A DNA stretch of 6,224 bases from Legionellaceae bacterium (GCA_027449525.1 DAIDLK010000050.1:1-6224); one strand, 5' to 3'. Shown: positions 1-5,587, counted from the stretch's first letter. A program made the numbers and translations. Notes: a model not told the origin generated them from the sequence alone.

Positions 1-40
1 GAGTTATCTTAATTTACTTCAGTAGCAAACCAGAAATGGT

Positions 41-84
41 TGCCCGCCTGCGCGGGCATGACAGGATTTTTTGTCATATACAGA
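41..84. repeat. Palindromic intergenic repeat, copy A (REP/MITE-like)
   Basis: Two nested inverted repeats are visible. The first is a GC-rich hairpin with 7-base perfect arms, TGCCCGC (41-47) and GCGGGCA (52-58), around a 4-base loop. The second has arms ATGACA (58-63) and TGTCAT (72-77) around a T-rich loop. Bases 53-84 recur almost unchanged at 956-987. Read on the minus strand, the GC-rich part resembles the short hairpin repeats with GCCCGC/GCGGGC arms that are scattered between genes in many proteobacterial genomes. The family assignment is from memory of such elements; the symmetry and the second copy are seen directly. It lies about 125 bases past the antitoxin stop codon, so it could also act as an RNA hairpin in that transcript, but it lacks the T-run of a classical terminator in that direction. 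Confidence 0.75.
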
Positions 85-207
85 GATTAGTGACAATTGC
101 AGCTTTACAAACTGTTTTGAATGATGTACAAGCATAAATGCCAATTATATCCTTTTAACATCGTTTCAGTACCATCGTAAATTATTTATGTACCTCTATA
201 ATAAACG

Positions 208-522
208 CTATGCTCTTTTTCGATCAGAACCATCATTTGGAGCAACAGATAAATGAAACCCAAGAGACTGAAGGATTTCATTCGTATTTCTTAAATAAGG
301 ATTTCCTGTGCCAGAAATTGTTTTATAAAGGCTGTTTCGCCCCTTAGAGGATTTTTCAGCGAGCTTCGTCATTCCGCCGTAAGCTTCTACAACATTTCGA
401 AGCGCTTCTAGAAAGCCATCTATATCACCATCATCTAACGCAGCATTTAAGTAACCTGCTGCTTCTTCAGGCTCTTTTAAGGATTCCATTAAATAATCAT
501 GATAATTGATACTTTTAGCCAT
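208..522 (-). CDS. Type II antitoxin, HI1420-like helix-turn-helix protein
   Basis: A predicted 104-residue DNA-binding antitoxin that would bind and neutralise the toxin encoded just upstream and repress their shared promoter. The N-terminal part (residues about 7-45, YHDYL, PEEAAGYLNAALDDGD, FLEALRNVV) and the helix-turn-helix that follows (about 50-70, GMTKLAEKSSKGRNSLYKTIS), then GNP and a final LQSLGFHLSV strand, follow the addiction-module antidote family typified by HI1420. I chose the ATG at 522 rather than the in-frame ATG at 546 (which would add 8 residues, MTIYKERI) because AAGGAGAG sits 4 bases upstream of it (527-534) and family members usually start shortly before the YHDYL-type segment. 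It overlaps the toxin gene by 8 bases, so translational coupling is likely. The stop is TAG at 208-210. Antitoxin second in the operon is the usual order for this subfamily, the reverse of relBE. Confidence 0.88.
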   Translation of the reverse strand: MAKSINYHDYLMESLKEPEEAAGYLNAALDDGDIDGFLEALRNVVEAYGGMTKLAEKSSKGRNSLYKTISGTGNPYLRNTNEILQSLGFHLSVAPNDGSDRKRA

Positions 523-856
523 GATTCTCTCCTTGTAAATAGTCATTCAAATACGTTTTTGCAAGCTTAATATCTTTTGTTTGTGTCTTTTTGTCACCAC
601 CACAAAGCAATAGTACAATGACATCATCTAACTCACTAAAATAGATTCGATACCCTGAACCAAATTTAAATTTTAGCTCACTGATATTTTCAGCTAATAT
701 TTTGTAGTCTCCCAAATTGCCAATGGCAACTCGCGCTAAGCGAGACTGGATCCGATGACGTATTGTCGAATCCAGCGACTCTAACCAAGCAATAAATGGA
801 CAATCTCCATTGTCTTTTTGGTAGATTTTTATTGTTTTTCTTTTTATTGATTGCAT
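515..856 (-). CDS. Type II toxin, RelE/ParE superfamily (HI1419-like)
   Basis: A 113-residue predicted toxin of the addiction-module killer family (RelE/ParE fold, related to phage Gp49/HigB proteins). Members of the fold are mostly ribosome-dependent mRNA endonucleases, some gyrase poisons; which applies here cannot be read from sequence. Family landmarks in order are CPFIAWLESLD (residues 19-29), the basic helix RHRIQSRLARV (33-43), GNLGDYK (46-52), ELKFKFGSGYRIYF (60-73) and LLLCGGDKKTQTKDI (82-96), with R70 and K89/K90 as candidate active-site residues. The length is about normal, with some extra residues at the N-terminus (MQSIKRK) before the usual first strand. No in-frame start is available closer to the domain. 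It is the first gene of the module, and its last 8 bases overlap the antitoxin start. The gene appears intact, so a working antitoxin is expected. Confidence 0.88.
   Translation of the reverse strand: MQSIKRKTIKIYQKDNGDCPFIAWLESLDSTIRHRIQSRLARVAIGNLGDYKILAENISELKFKFGSGYRIYFSELDDVIVLLLCGGDKKTQTKDIKLAKTYLNDYLQGENHG
527..534 (-). promoter_or_regulatory. Ribosome binding site of the antitoxin gene
   Basis: On the minus strand this reads AAGGAGAG, followed by AATC and the ATG at 522. It lies inside the 3' end of the toxin gene. It is much stronger than anything usable in front of the toxin and fixes the antitoxin start at 522 rather than 546. Confidence 0.75.
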
Positions 857-861
857 GTTTA

Positions 862-890
862 ATTGTATCCTAAAAGATACAAAACCACAA
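862..890 (-). promoter_or_regulatory. Promoter of the toxin-antitoxin module
   Basis: On the minus strand a -35 box TTGTGG (885-890) is followed after exactly 17 bases by a -10 box TACAAT (862-867). Each differs from the sigma-70 consensus at few positions, and the spacing is ideal. The operator-like inverted repeat at 863-882 fills the spacer, the expected place for autorepression. The -10 box ends only 5 bases before the toxin ATG, so transcription would begin at or next to the start codon. Confidence 0.55.
863..882. promoter_or_regulatory. Inverted-repeat operator for the antitoxin
   Basis: Perfect 7-base arms TTGTATC (863-869) and GATACAA (876-882) flank a 6-base spacer. The position between and across the promoter boxes of the module, and the helix-turn-helix in the antitoxin, point to autoregulation by the antitoxin or the toxin-antitoxin complex. 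The symmetry is seen directly; binding is inferred. Confidence 0.6.
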
Positions 891-955
891 GGGAGGTAAC
901 TACTGAATTAGCTTTTTTGAGCTGATTTCTGATCAAGTTTCTCTAAAATATTAGA

Positions 956-987
956 CGGGCATGACAAGATTTTTTGTCATGTACAGA
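956..987. repeat. Palindromic intergenic repeat, copy B (partial)
   Basis: This segment matches 53-84 at 30 of 32 positions; the differences are at 967 (A, against G at 64) and 981 (G, against A at 78). It keeps the ATGACA/TGTCAT palindrome, here perfect over 7 bases as CATGACA (960-966) and TGTCATG (975-981), but lacks the left arm of the GC-rich hairpin seen in copy A. It is in the same orientation as copy A, and together they bracket the toxin-antitoxin module. It ends 28 bases upstream of the proposed enhA -35 box. Confidence 0.75.
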
Positions 988-1015
988 TCTATTATTTAAC
1001 ATAGTGCATTATTTT

Positions 1016-1044
1016 TTGACTTCATTCTATCTCGAGTTTAGTGT
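1016..1044 (+). promoter_or_regulatory. Candidate promoter of enhABC
   Basis: A -35 box TTGACT (1016-1021, 5 of 6 consensus bases) is followed after 17 bases by TAGTGT (1039-1044), a weak -10 box. Transcription would start near 1051, giving a leader of roughly 50 bases before the enhA ATG at 1104. A TATAAA at 1077-1082 is an alternative -10 but has no convincing -35. An imperfect palindrome with arms AGTGTAA/TTACGCT (1040-1054) overlaps the -10 and start region and could be a regulator site. Confidence 0.35.
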
Positions 1045-1091
1045 AATTTACGCTAATTATGGTCTATGCTGATAGATATAAAGTAGCGTGC

Positions 1092-1096
1092 AAGGG
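1092..1096 (+). promoter_or_regulatory. Ribosome binding site deciding the enhA start
   Basis: AAGGG lies 7 bases before the ATG at 1104 but only 1 base before the ATG at 1098 and downstream of the ATG at 1059. It therefore supports 1104, which also puts the signal peptide at the very N-terminus. Confidence 0.65.
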
Positions 1097-1103
1097 TATG
1101 CCG

Positions 1104-1835
1104 ATGCGAAAACTAGTGGTTCTACTGATTCTTTGTGTCTCTCTGCATGGATGGGCCGCGAATTCGCCAGAAAATATTCCTATTTATTACGGAGTTGGTT
1201 TGTGCGATTACCCGGAATTCAAGTGTATCACCGTTGGACGCGGGGATACTTGGGACAAATTGTTTCCTGACCCACAACAACGCGATTTAGTACAACGGAT
1301 TAATCGAACCTCAAATTATTTGACCCTTGGCAAACAAATTGCTGTTCCGCGCGATTTAGAGCATGCCACGTTGTTAGGCATGGCGCCATTTCCACAAACC
1401 ATTGATGAGCATGCCAAGCAAATAATTATTGATCAAGACAAGCTGGCTTGGGGTGCGTATGACGCACAAGGACAATTAATTAACTGGGGACCTATTTCTT
1501 CTGGACGTGATAAATGCCCAGATAGCAATAGTTCTTGCCGAACCATGACCGGTATCTTTCGGGTTTTTAGTAAAGAAAATGAACGGTGCAAATCAGATGT
1601 TTACCCCATTGGTAAAGGGGGTGCGCGCATGCCGTACTGTATGTATTTTCATAAAGGATTTGCTCTGCATGGATCAGACGATATCCCAGGATATCGAGCC
1701 AGTCACGGTTGTGTGCGATTGTTCGTGCGGGATGCTAAATGGTTAAACGAGCAATTTACCGATTGTTCAAATGAGGACAATAACTATTTGGGTACTAAAG
1801 TTGTGGTGCGGACAGTTAACTCAGGTGGAACATGA
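1104..1835 (+). CDS. enhA: Enhanced entry protein EnhA: LysM-like, YkuD L,D-transpeptidase
   Basis: A predicted periplasmic L,D-transpeptidase of 243 residues, expected to act on peptidoglycan stem peptides through a catalytic cysteine. A signal peptide (1 to about 18, MRKLVVLLILCVSLHGWA, cut before ANSPEN) starts at the ATG at 1104; longer in-frame starts at 1059 and 1098 would put extra residues before it and lack a well-spaced ribosome binding site. Residues about 41-83 (VGRGDTWDKLFPD, then LVQRIN, LGKQIAVP) have the shape of a diverged LysM domain. The YkuD domain spans about 100-235, with H189 in HGS and the nucleophile C203 in SHGCVR. Eight cysteines in the mature chain (34, 41, 138, 145, 162, 179, 203, 221) suggest disulfides. 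It is the first gene of enhABC, and its stop overlaps the enhB start as ATGA. Legionella and Coxiella relatives carry several EnhA-like paralogs; the enhB and enhC neighbours favour the enh-locus copy. Confidence 0.88.
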   Translation: MRKLVVLLILCVSLHGWAANSPENIPIYYGVGLCDYPEFKCITVGRGDTWDKLFPDPQQRDLVQRINRTSNYLTLGKQIAVPRDLEHATLLGMAPFPQTIDEHAKQIIIDQDKLAWGAYDAQGQLINWGPISSGRDKCPDSNSSCRTMTGIFRVFSKENERCKSDVYPIGKGGARMPYCMYFHKGFALHGSDDIPGYRASHGCVRLFVRDAKWLNEQFTDCSNEDNNYLGTKVVVRTVNSGGT

Positions 1836-2338
1836 TGAATAACAGACAATGGATAGCCTTTTTGGGGGCGTTGCTGCTGTCAGCTAATGGGCTGGCGGCT
1901 GATACTGAAGACAGAAATCCCTTGGGCTGTCGCGATGTGGGTTATCTGCACGAGCTGCGTGTGCTTCGTTTACTTCCTCCCAATTCAGGCGATTCGCAAG
2001 CGTTATTTTTTTTATTTAACCGTCAAATGCAGCCGGTGAATCTTTATCAAATGCGTCATGAAGATAGTACTCGTAGTGTTTACATGAATCACGTGATACG
2101 CCCACGACAGTGGGCGGTGTTATCAACCAGTGAGCCACAGGTAAGTTATATTTGCACGATTGACAACCAAAAAAGTAGTTACGGACAGGTGGTCGATTGC
2201 GCCGATTACATTAAAGTATGCCAGTATGTGCGTGTTAAATACGGAATGAATAATCGTGGTAATTATTGGGTCGTGAACAGCAATACTCGGGGTGGGGCTG
2301 TTAACGAAGTGCTCCATTACGGCATTATTCCGCGTTAA
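1832..2338 (+). CDS. enhB: Enhanced entry protein EnhB (small secreted protein)
   Basis: A 168-residue predicted periplasmic protein of unknown molecular function, named for its place between enhA and enhC and its size and secretion signal. The signal peptide is residues 1 to about 23 (MMNNRQWIAFLGALLLSANGLAA, cut before DTED). The mature part has four cysteines (33, 108, 123, 130), enough for two disulfides, and looks rich in beta strands (ALFFLFNRQMQPVNLYQM, QWAVLS, VSYICTI, YVRVKYGM). No catalytic motif is recognisable. The first ATG (1832) overlaps the enhA stop by 4 bases. The second ATG (1835) is better spaced from AGGTGG at 1823-1828, and the product would differ by one residue. Translation is probably coupled to enhA. 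Assignment depends mainly on context, because EnhB proteins have no motif I can verify by eye. Confidence 0.75.
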   Translation: MMNNRQWIAFLGALLLSANGLAADTEDRNPLGCRDVGYLHELRVLRLLPPNSGDSQALFFLFNRQMQPVNLYQMRHEDSTRSVYMNHVIRPRQWAVLSTSEPQVSYICTIDNQKSSYGQVVDCADYIKVCQYVRVKYGMNNRGNYWVVNSNTRGGAVNEVLHYGIIPR

Positions 2339-2353
2339 GACAATTGCTCAGCC

Positions 2354-2360
2354 AAGGGGA
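2354..2360 (+). promoter_or_regulatory. Ribosome binding site of enhC
   Basis: AAGGGGA, 5 bases before the enhC ATG at 2366, inside the 27-base gap after enhB. It makes enhC translation independent of enhB and confirms the start that places the signal peptide at the N-terminus. Confidence 0.75.
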
Positions 2361-2365
2361 TTTGC

Positions 2366-5300
2366 ATGAAATTACGTAGGCTATGGCTTGTAGGTGCAGG
2401 GATGTTGGTCTCAACAATAGCGTCCGCTCTCTCGTCAGCAGTCGATGCGTACCGCGAGGGGCATTATTTTCAGGCCAGCTCAGCTCTAGTGCGTGAAACT
2501 AGTCGCGATGGTGCTGCTGATTACTACCTGGCTCGGATGTTTTTATACGGCTATGGCGAGTTGAAAAATGATGCCGTAGCACTTCGCTATTTAAATCAGT
2601 CGGCTGAACACGGCTATTTACCTGCAATTAATATGGCAGCGCGTGTTGCCTTGGTGAAAGAAAATGACCCGGTGCGAGCACTTTATTGGTTCAAAAAAGC
2701 GGCTGAGGCGAATGATCTTAGTGCGCAACTATACTGTGCAGCCGCTTATCACGTTGGTTTGGGTACGCCAGTAAATGAGGATCAGTCGAGGCGCTATTTA
2801 ATTCTTGCCGCTAGACTTGGCAATGCGCGTGCCCAATACGCCTTAGCTGAGCATTTTTTGGCGGCACGGGACAAAGCAAGCCAAAGCTTAGCCGTGGTGT
2901 GGTTAAACAAAGCACTTGAAAAACAATACGTGCCCGCAGCCGTGAAGCTCAGTGAGCTCTACAGTTCGGGGCGTGGCGTGAGTCCTGACGCTGAAAAAGC
3001 TAAGAACTTGCTCGATTGGGTTGCGGCACGCAAAGCGAACGAGCAACCGAAACGAGTGGCAGAAATGATTCCTAGTGAAGTAACCCCACACGAAGCGGCA
3101 GCACGCTGGCTTAGCGATAATCGTGCCACGACATTAACCGCTTGCGGTTATGATGTACATGGTATCTTGCGCGATTGGCAAAATCCGCAGGCACTGTTGC
3201 AAAATAATTACAATCAAGCACCACAAATGGCTAGATTTTCGCGCGATGCACTGTTTAATCCTCATTTTGAGATGATGGACCCAAATCATGTGTCTCTGAT
3301 TGATTATTACCGTGCTTTTTTGCAATCATCAGCGCAAGGCCCAGAAAAAACTGTTAATTTCCCGAGCTATCCTGTTACTTTAAATACGGTGAATTTACAA
3401 GTGATCCAAAAAGCGGTACTAGGTGATTCCACGGTTCAGTTTCAATTGGGGCAAGCCTACCAGCAGGGAGTTGGTGTTACTAAAAACATGCAACAAGCGA
3501 TCAGTTACTATAAAAAAGCAGCAGCACAGCTAGAATTGCGTGCAGAATATAATTTGGGTTTAATTTACTTGCAAGGACTGGCCGGTAAACCCGATTATCC
3601 AGCAGCACTAGGATGGTTGACGCATGCTGCATTCAAAGGGAATGCTTATGCGCAATACGCCTTAGGACAAATTTGGGAAAATGGTTACCCCATTCCGTCA
3701 ATTCCGGGAGAGCCAAGTATTGAACCCGATCATGAACAGGCGCTCTCAATGTATTATTTGGCAGCATCGAATCATGAGCCAGGCGCTCAGTATCGTTTGG
3801 CCAATTTATTAGTGCGAGAGCCAGACAGCAGCTTAACGGTTGCCGTTAAACAAAAACGTGACGCCCTGATTCGAAGCCTTTATGAGGGAGCAGCGGCTAA
3901 TGGCCAAGCGGAGGCCCAGTTGCCGCTGGCTTTCTTTAAGGCAATGGACGCTAATGCGTCTGAACAAAATGCAGCGTTTGAGCTGGCTAATAGTCAAGCC
4001 TCTACCGATAATCCGGCAGCGGCACTATTATTAGGCTTGCTCTATGATCGAGGCATCGGGGTAGCCACTTCTCATCCAAAAGCGATGATTTGGTACCAAA
4101 AAGCAGGTAGCAATCCGTCAGTTGATTTTATTTTAGGTACTTATCTTGCTCAAGGTAATGGAGTTGCTAAAGATAGTGCGCGGGCACATACCCTATTAGC
4201 ACAAGCTACTCAAGCTGGTTTTTATTATGCGCCTCTCAACCTTGCGGTGCTCGAGCAACAGCAACAGCAGCCCTTTTTAGATAACCTGCTCAAGGCTCAT
4301 CAAGCTGGCAATAACAAAGCGAGTTTACTGTTGGCCGATTATTATCTCACCTACAACAATCATGTCTCGCAGTTACAACAAGCGCGGGCTATTTATCAAG
4401 AGTTAGCGCAAAAAGGCAATGCGGAAGGACAAGTGAAGTTTGCTTATTTGTTGGAACATGGCTTGGGTGGTGCTCAAAATAGTGCGCAGGCAGCCGCCTG
4501 GTACGAGCAGGCGGCTAATCAAGGACAATCCATCGCGCAATACCGTCTCGCTCGTTTACAACAATTGGGTTTGGTGAACGGTAAACCAGATTACCTGCAA
4601 GCAAAGAAATGGTACATGGCGGCGCGAGCGCATTTTGCTCCAGCAGCTATTGCATTGGGCTTTATTGATGAAACAGTCGATGATAATTATCACCAAGCGT
4701 GGCAAAATTACACGTTGGCCGCCGAACGAAACGATCCAGTGGGTCAATTTAATTTAGCCCTAATGCTTGAACAAGGCAAAGGAATGCCCGTTGATGCGAG
4801 ACGAGCCGAGGGATTGTATCTAGCGGCAGCTAATCAGGGACACACTCAAGCGATGGTGCAGTTAGCTGGATTGTATTTAACTGGCCAATTAGGCGCACGC
4901 GACGAAAGCAATGCGTTATTTTGGCTGAAGAAAGCGGCCGGTCAAAATGATCGAGGAGCTCTCTATCAGTTAGGTTTGTTGTCTGAAACAGGGATTGCAA
5001 TGCCGCTTGATTATTCCGAGGCTTTGCGGTTTTATCAGGCTGCCGCGAATAGGGGTAATGACAATGCTTCACTGGCATTAGCGCGCTTTTATCAATATGG
5101 TTTTGGTGTGTCGAAAGACACGATGAAAGCTGCTGAACTCTATAAAGCACTAGCGGCATTAGGAAATGCTACAGCGGCCTATCAATTAGCGCTGTTAACT
5201 TATGAAGGTGCACTGGGAGAGCCCAATCAGCAAGATACTCGACGTTGGCTGACGTTGGCTAGTAATAACGGTAATCAGCAAGCGGTTCGCCGGCTGCAAT

Positions 5301-5551
5301 GGTTAAATGCCCAAACTGACAGTAACGTTAGTTTTATTGAGCCATTGGAATGGACTGGTCGACAAACTGCTGCCAATGAGTCGGCGCATTGGATTTATTT
5401 AAACGTAGTGCGTGAGTGGAACCAAGGCAATGAGAGGAATTCGCGTTTATTGTTGAGTCAATTATTACAAGAATATCCAAACTATGACCCAGCAAAACAA
5501 GCTTATACGCATCTGCAAGAACAGTCGGGTTGGGAGCAAAGCCGTCTATAA
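2366..5551 (+). CDS. enhC: Enhanced entry protein EnhC (Sel1-repeat periplasmic protein)
   Basis: A 1061-residue secreted solenoid protein. A signal peptide (MKLRRLWLVGAGMLVSTIASA, about residues 1-21) is followed by about 21-22 Sel1-like repeats of mostly 33-37 residues with the pattern A..LG..Y..G.G...D...A..WY.KAA..GN. By eye, five lie at 50-222 and the rest at 355-970, several degenerate (for example 515-548 and 620-649). Clear units are 355-388, 549-583, 791-826 and 899-934. Residues 223-352 do not show the pattern, and 971-1061 end in a TPR-like helix pair (about 1007-1050). The L. pneumophila protein has about 1200 residues and 21 such repeats and interferes with the lytic transglycosylase Slt, reducing muropeptides that trigger NOD1; the same role here is inferred from family and operon. 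The gene is third in enhABC with its own ribosome binding site. The closest alternative, a generic Sel1-repeat scaffold such as LpnE, is much shorter. Confidence 0.88.
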   Translation: MKLRRLWLVGAGMLVSTIASALSSAVDAYREGHYFQASSALVRETSRDGAADYYLARMFLYGYGELKNDAVALRYLNQSAEHGYLPAINMAARVALVKENDPVRALYWFKKAAEANDLSAQLYCAAAYHVGLGTPVNEDQSRRYLILAARLGNARAQYALAEHFLAARDKASQSLAVVWLNKALEKQYVPAAVKLSELYSSGRGVSPDAEKAKNLLDWVAARKANEQPKRVAEMIPSEVTPHEAAARWLSDNRATTLTACGYDVHGILRDWQNPQALLQNNYNQAPQMARFSRDALFNPHFEMMDPNHVSLIDYYRAFLQSSAQGPEKTVNFPSYPVTLNTVNLQVIQKAVLGDSTVQFQLGQAYQQGVGVTKNMQQAISYYKKAAAQLELRAEYNLGLIYLQGLAGKPDYPAALGWLTHAAFKGNAYAQYALGQIWENGYPIPSIPGEPSIEPDHEQALSMYYLAASNHEPGAQYRLANLLVREPDSSLTVAVKQKRDALIRSLYEGAAANGQAEAQLPLAFFKAMDANASEQNAAFELANSQASTDNPAAALLLGLLYDRGIGVATSHPKAMIWYQKAGSNPSVDFILGTYLAQGNGVAKDSARAHTLLAQATQAGFYYAPLNLAVLEQQQQQPFLDNLLKAHQAGNNKASLLLADYYLTYNNHVSQLQQARAIYQELAQKGNAEGQVKFAYLLEHGLGGAQNSAQAAAWYEQAANQGQSIAQYRLARLQQLGLVNGKPDYLQAKKWYMAARAHFAPAAIALGFIDETVDDNYHQAWQNYTLAAERNDPVGQFNLALMLEQGKGMPVDARRAEGLYLAAANQGHTQAMVQLAGLYLTGQLGARDESNALFWLKKAAGQNDRGALYQLGLLSETGIAMPLDYSEALRFYQAAANRGNDNASLALARFYQYGFGVSKDTMKAAELYKALAALGNATAAYQLALLTYEGALGEPNQQDTRRWLTLASNNGNQQAVRRLQWLNAQTDSNVSFIEPLEWTGRQTAANESAHWIYLNVVREWNQGNERNSRLLLSQLLQEYPNYDPAKQAYTHLQEQSGWEQSRL
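2513..3031 (+). other. First Sel1-repeat block of EnhC (five units)
   Basis: Encodes residues 50-222. The units start near residues 50 (AADYYLARMFLYGYGE), 85, 118, 154 and 189 (VPAAVKLSELYSSGRGVSP). Each closes with an A-rich helix such as FKKAAEAND. The second and fourth units lack the G.G.. turn of the consensus. The block is separated from the larger C-terminal block by about 130 residues without repeats. Confidence 0.7.
3428..5275 (+). other. Second Sel1-repeat block of EnhC (about 16-17 units)
   Basis: Encodes residues 355-970. Units begin near residues 355, 391, 427, 472, 515, 549, 584, 620, 651, 686, 722, 758, 791, 827, 863, 899 and 935. Units 427-471 and 472-513 are lengthened by loops (PIPSIPGEPSIEPD and REPDSSLTVAVKQK). 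A five-glutamine run (residues 631-635) sits in the short unit 620-649. The last five units are the most regular. Confidence 0.7.
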
Positions 5552-5564
5552 TGCTGTATTATAG
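5546..5564. repeat. Inverted repeat across the enhC stop codon
   Basis: Perfect 7-base arms CTATAAT (5546-5552) and ATTATAG (5558-5564) around a 5-base loop. The enhC stop TAA (5549-5551) lies in the left arm. An A-run rather than a T-run follows on the plus strand, so it is not an intrinsic terminator for enhC. The left arm contains a perfect TATAAT (5547-5552) that could be a -10 box for the downstream gene, but no good -35 box stands 16-18 bases upstream. Confidence 0.4.
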
Positions 5565-5587
5565 CCAAAAAAAATAGATAGCAATTT

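Noticed and set aside
3..137. Plus-strand frame open from the left edge, 44 codons ending at TAA (135-137), which could be the tail of an upstream gene.
   Set aside because: It runs through the palindromic repeat (giving VARLRGHDRIF) and shows no recognisable family. With only 44 codons and no start in view, it cannot be told from chance. It could still be a real C-terminus extended by the repeat.
1..207. Possible intrinsic terminator or small gene after the antitoxin.
   Set aside because: Apart from the repeat at 41-84 I see no stem followed by a T-run on the minus strand and no convincing frame on either strand, only short ones such as a 38-codon minus-strand frame running through the repeat.
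890..899. Plus-strand sequence AGGGAGGTAA resembling a very strong ribosome binding site.
   Set aside because: No ATG, GTG or TTG at a suitable distance opens a frame of useful length; the nearest candidates meet stops within a few codons.
906..927. Imperfect hairpin, arms AATTAGCT and AGCTGATT around a T-rich loop, between the two divergent operons.
   Set aside because: The T-run is in the loop rather than after the stem, so it is not a terminator, and the position suggests no other specific role.
1059..1103. Upstream in-frame starts for enhA at 1059 and 1098.
   Set aside because: The 1059 start has no ribosome binding site and puts 15 residues before the signal peptide; the 1098 start is only 1 base from AAGGG. 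The ATG at 1104 satisfies both spacing and signal peptide position.
1125..1136. LILC at the end of the EnhA hydrophobic core as a lipoprotein lipobox.
   Set aside because: The residue before the cysteine is leucine rather than G, A or S, the hydrophobic core would be very short, and a conventional signal peptidase I site (GWA) follows.
4255..4270. Short CAACAGCAACAGCAG run coding for five glutamines in EnhC as a possible variable microsatellite.
   Set aside because: It is only five mixed CAA/CAG codons, too short and irregular to suggest slippage-based variation.
4830..5159. Minus-strand frame of 109 codons inside enhC, and shorter antisense frames at 2123-2317, 2903-3091, 3134-3325 and 4556-4747.
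   Set aside because: They are antisense shadows of the continuous enhB and enhC frames, have no recognisable protein features, and have compositions expected from the repeat-rich opposite strand.
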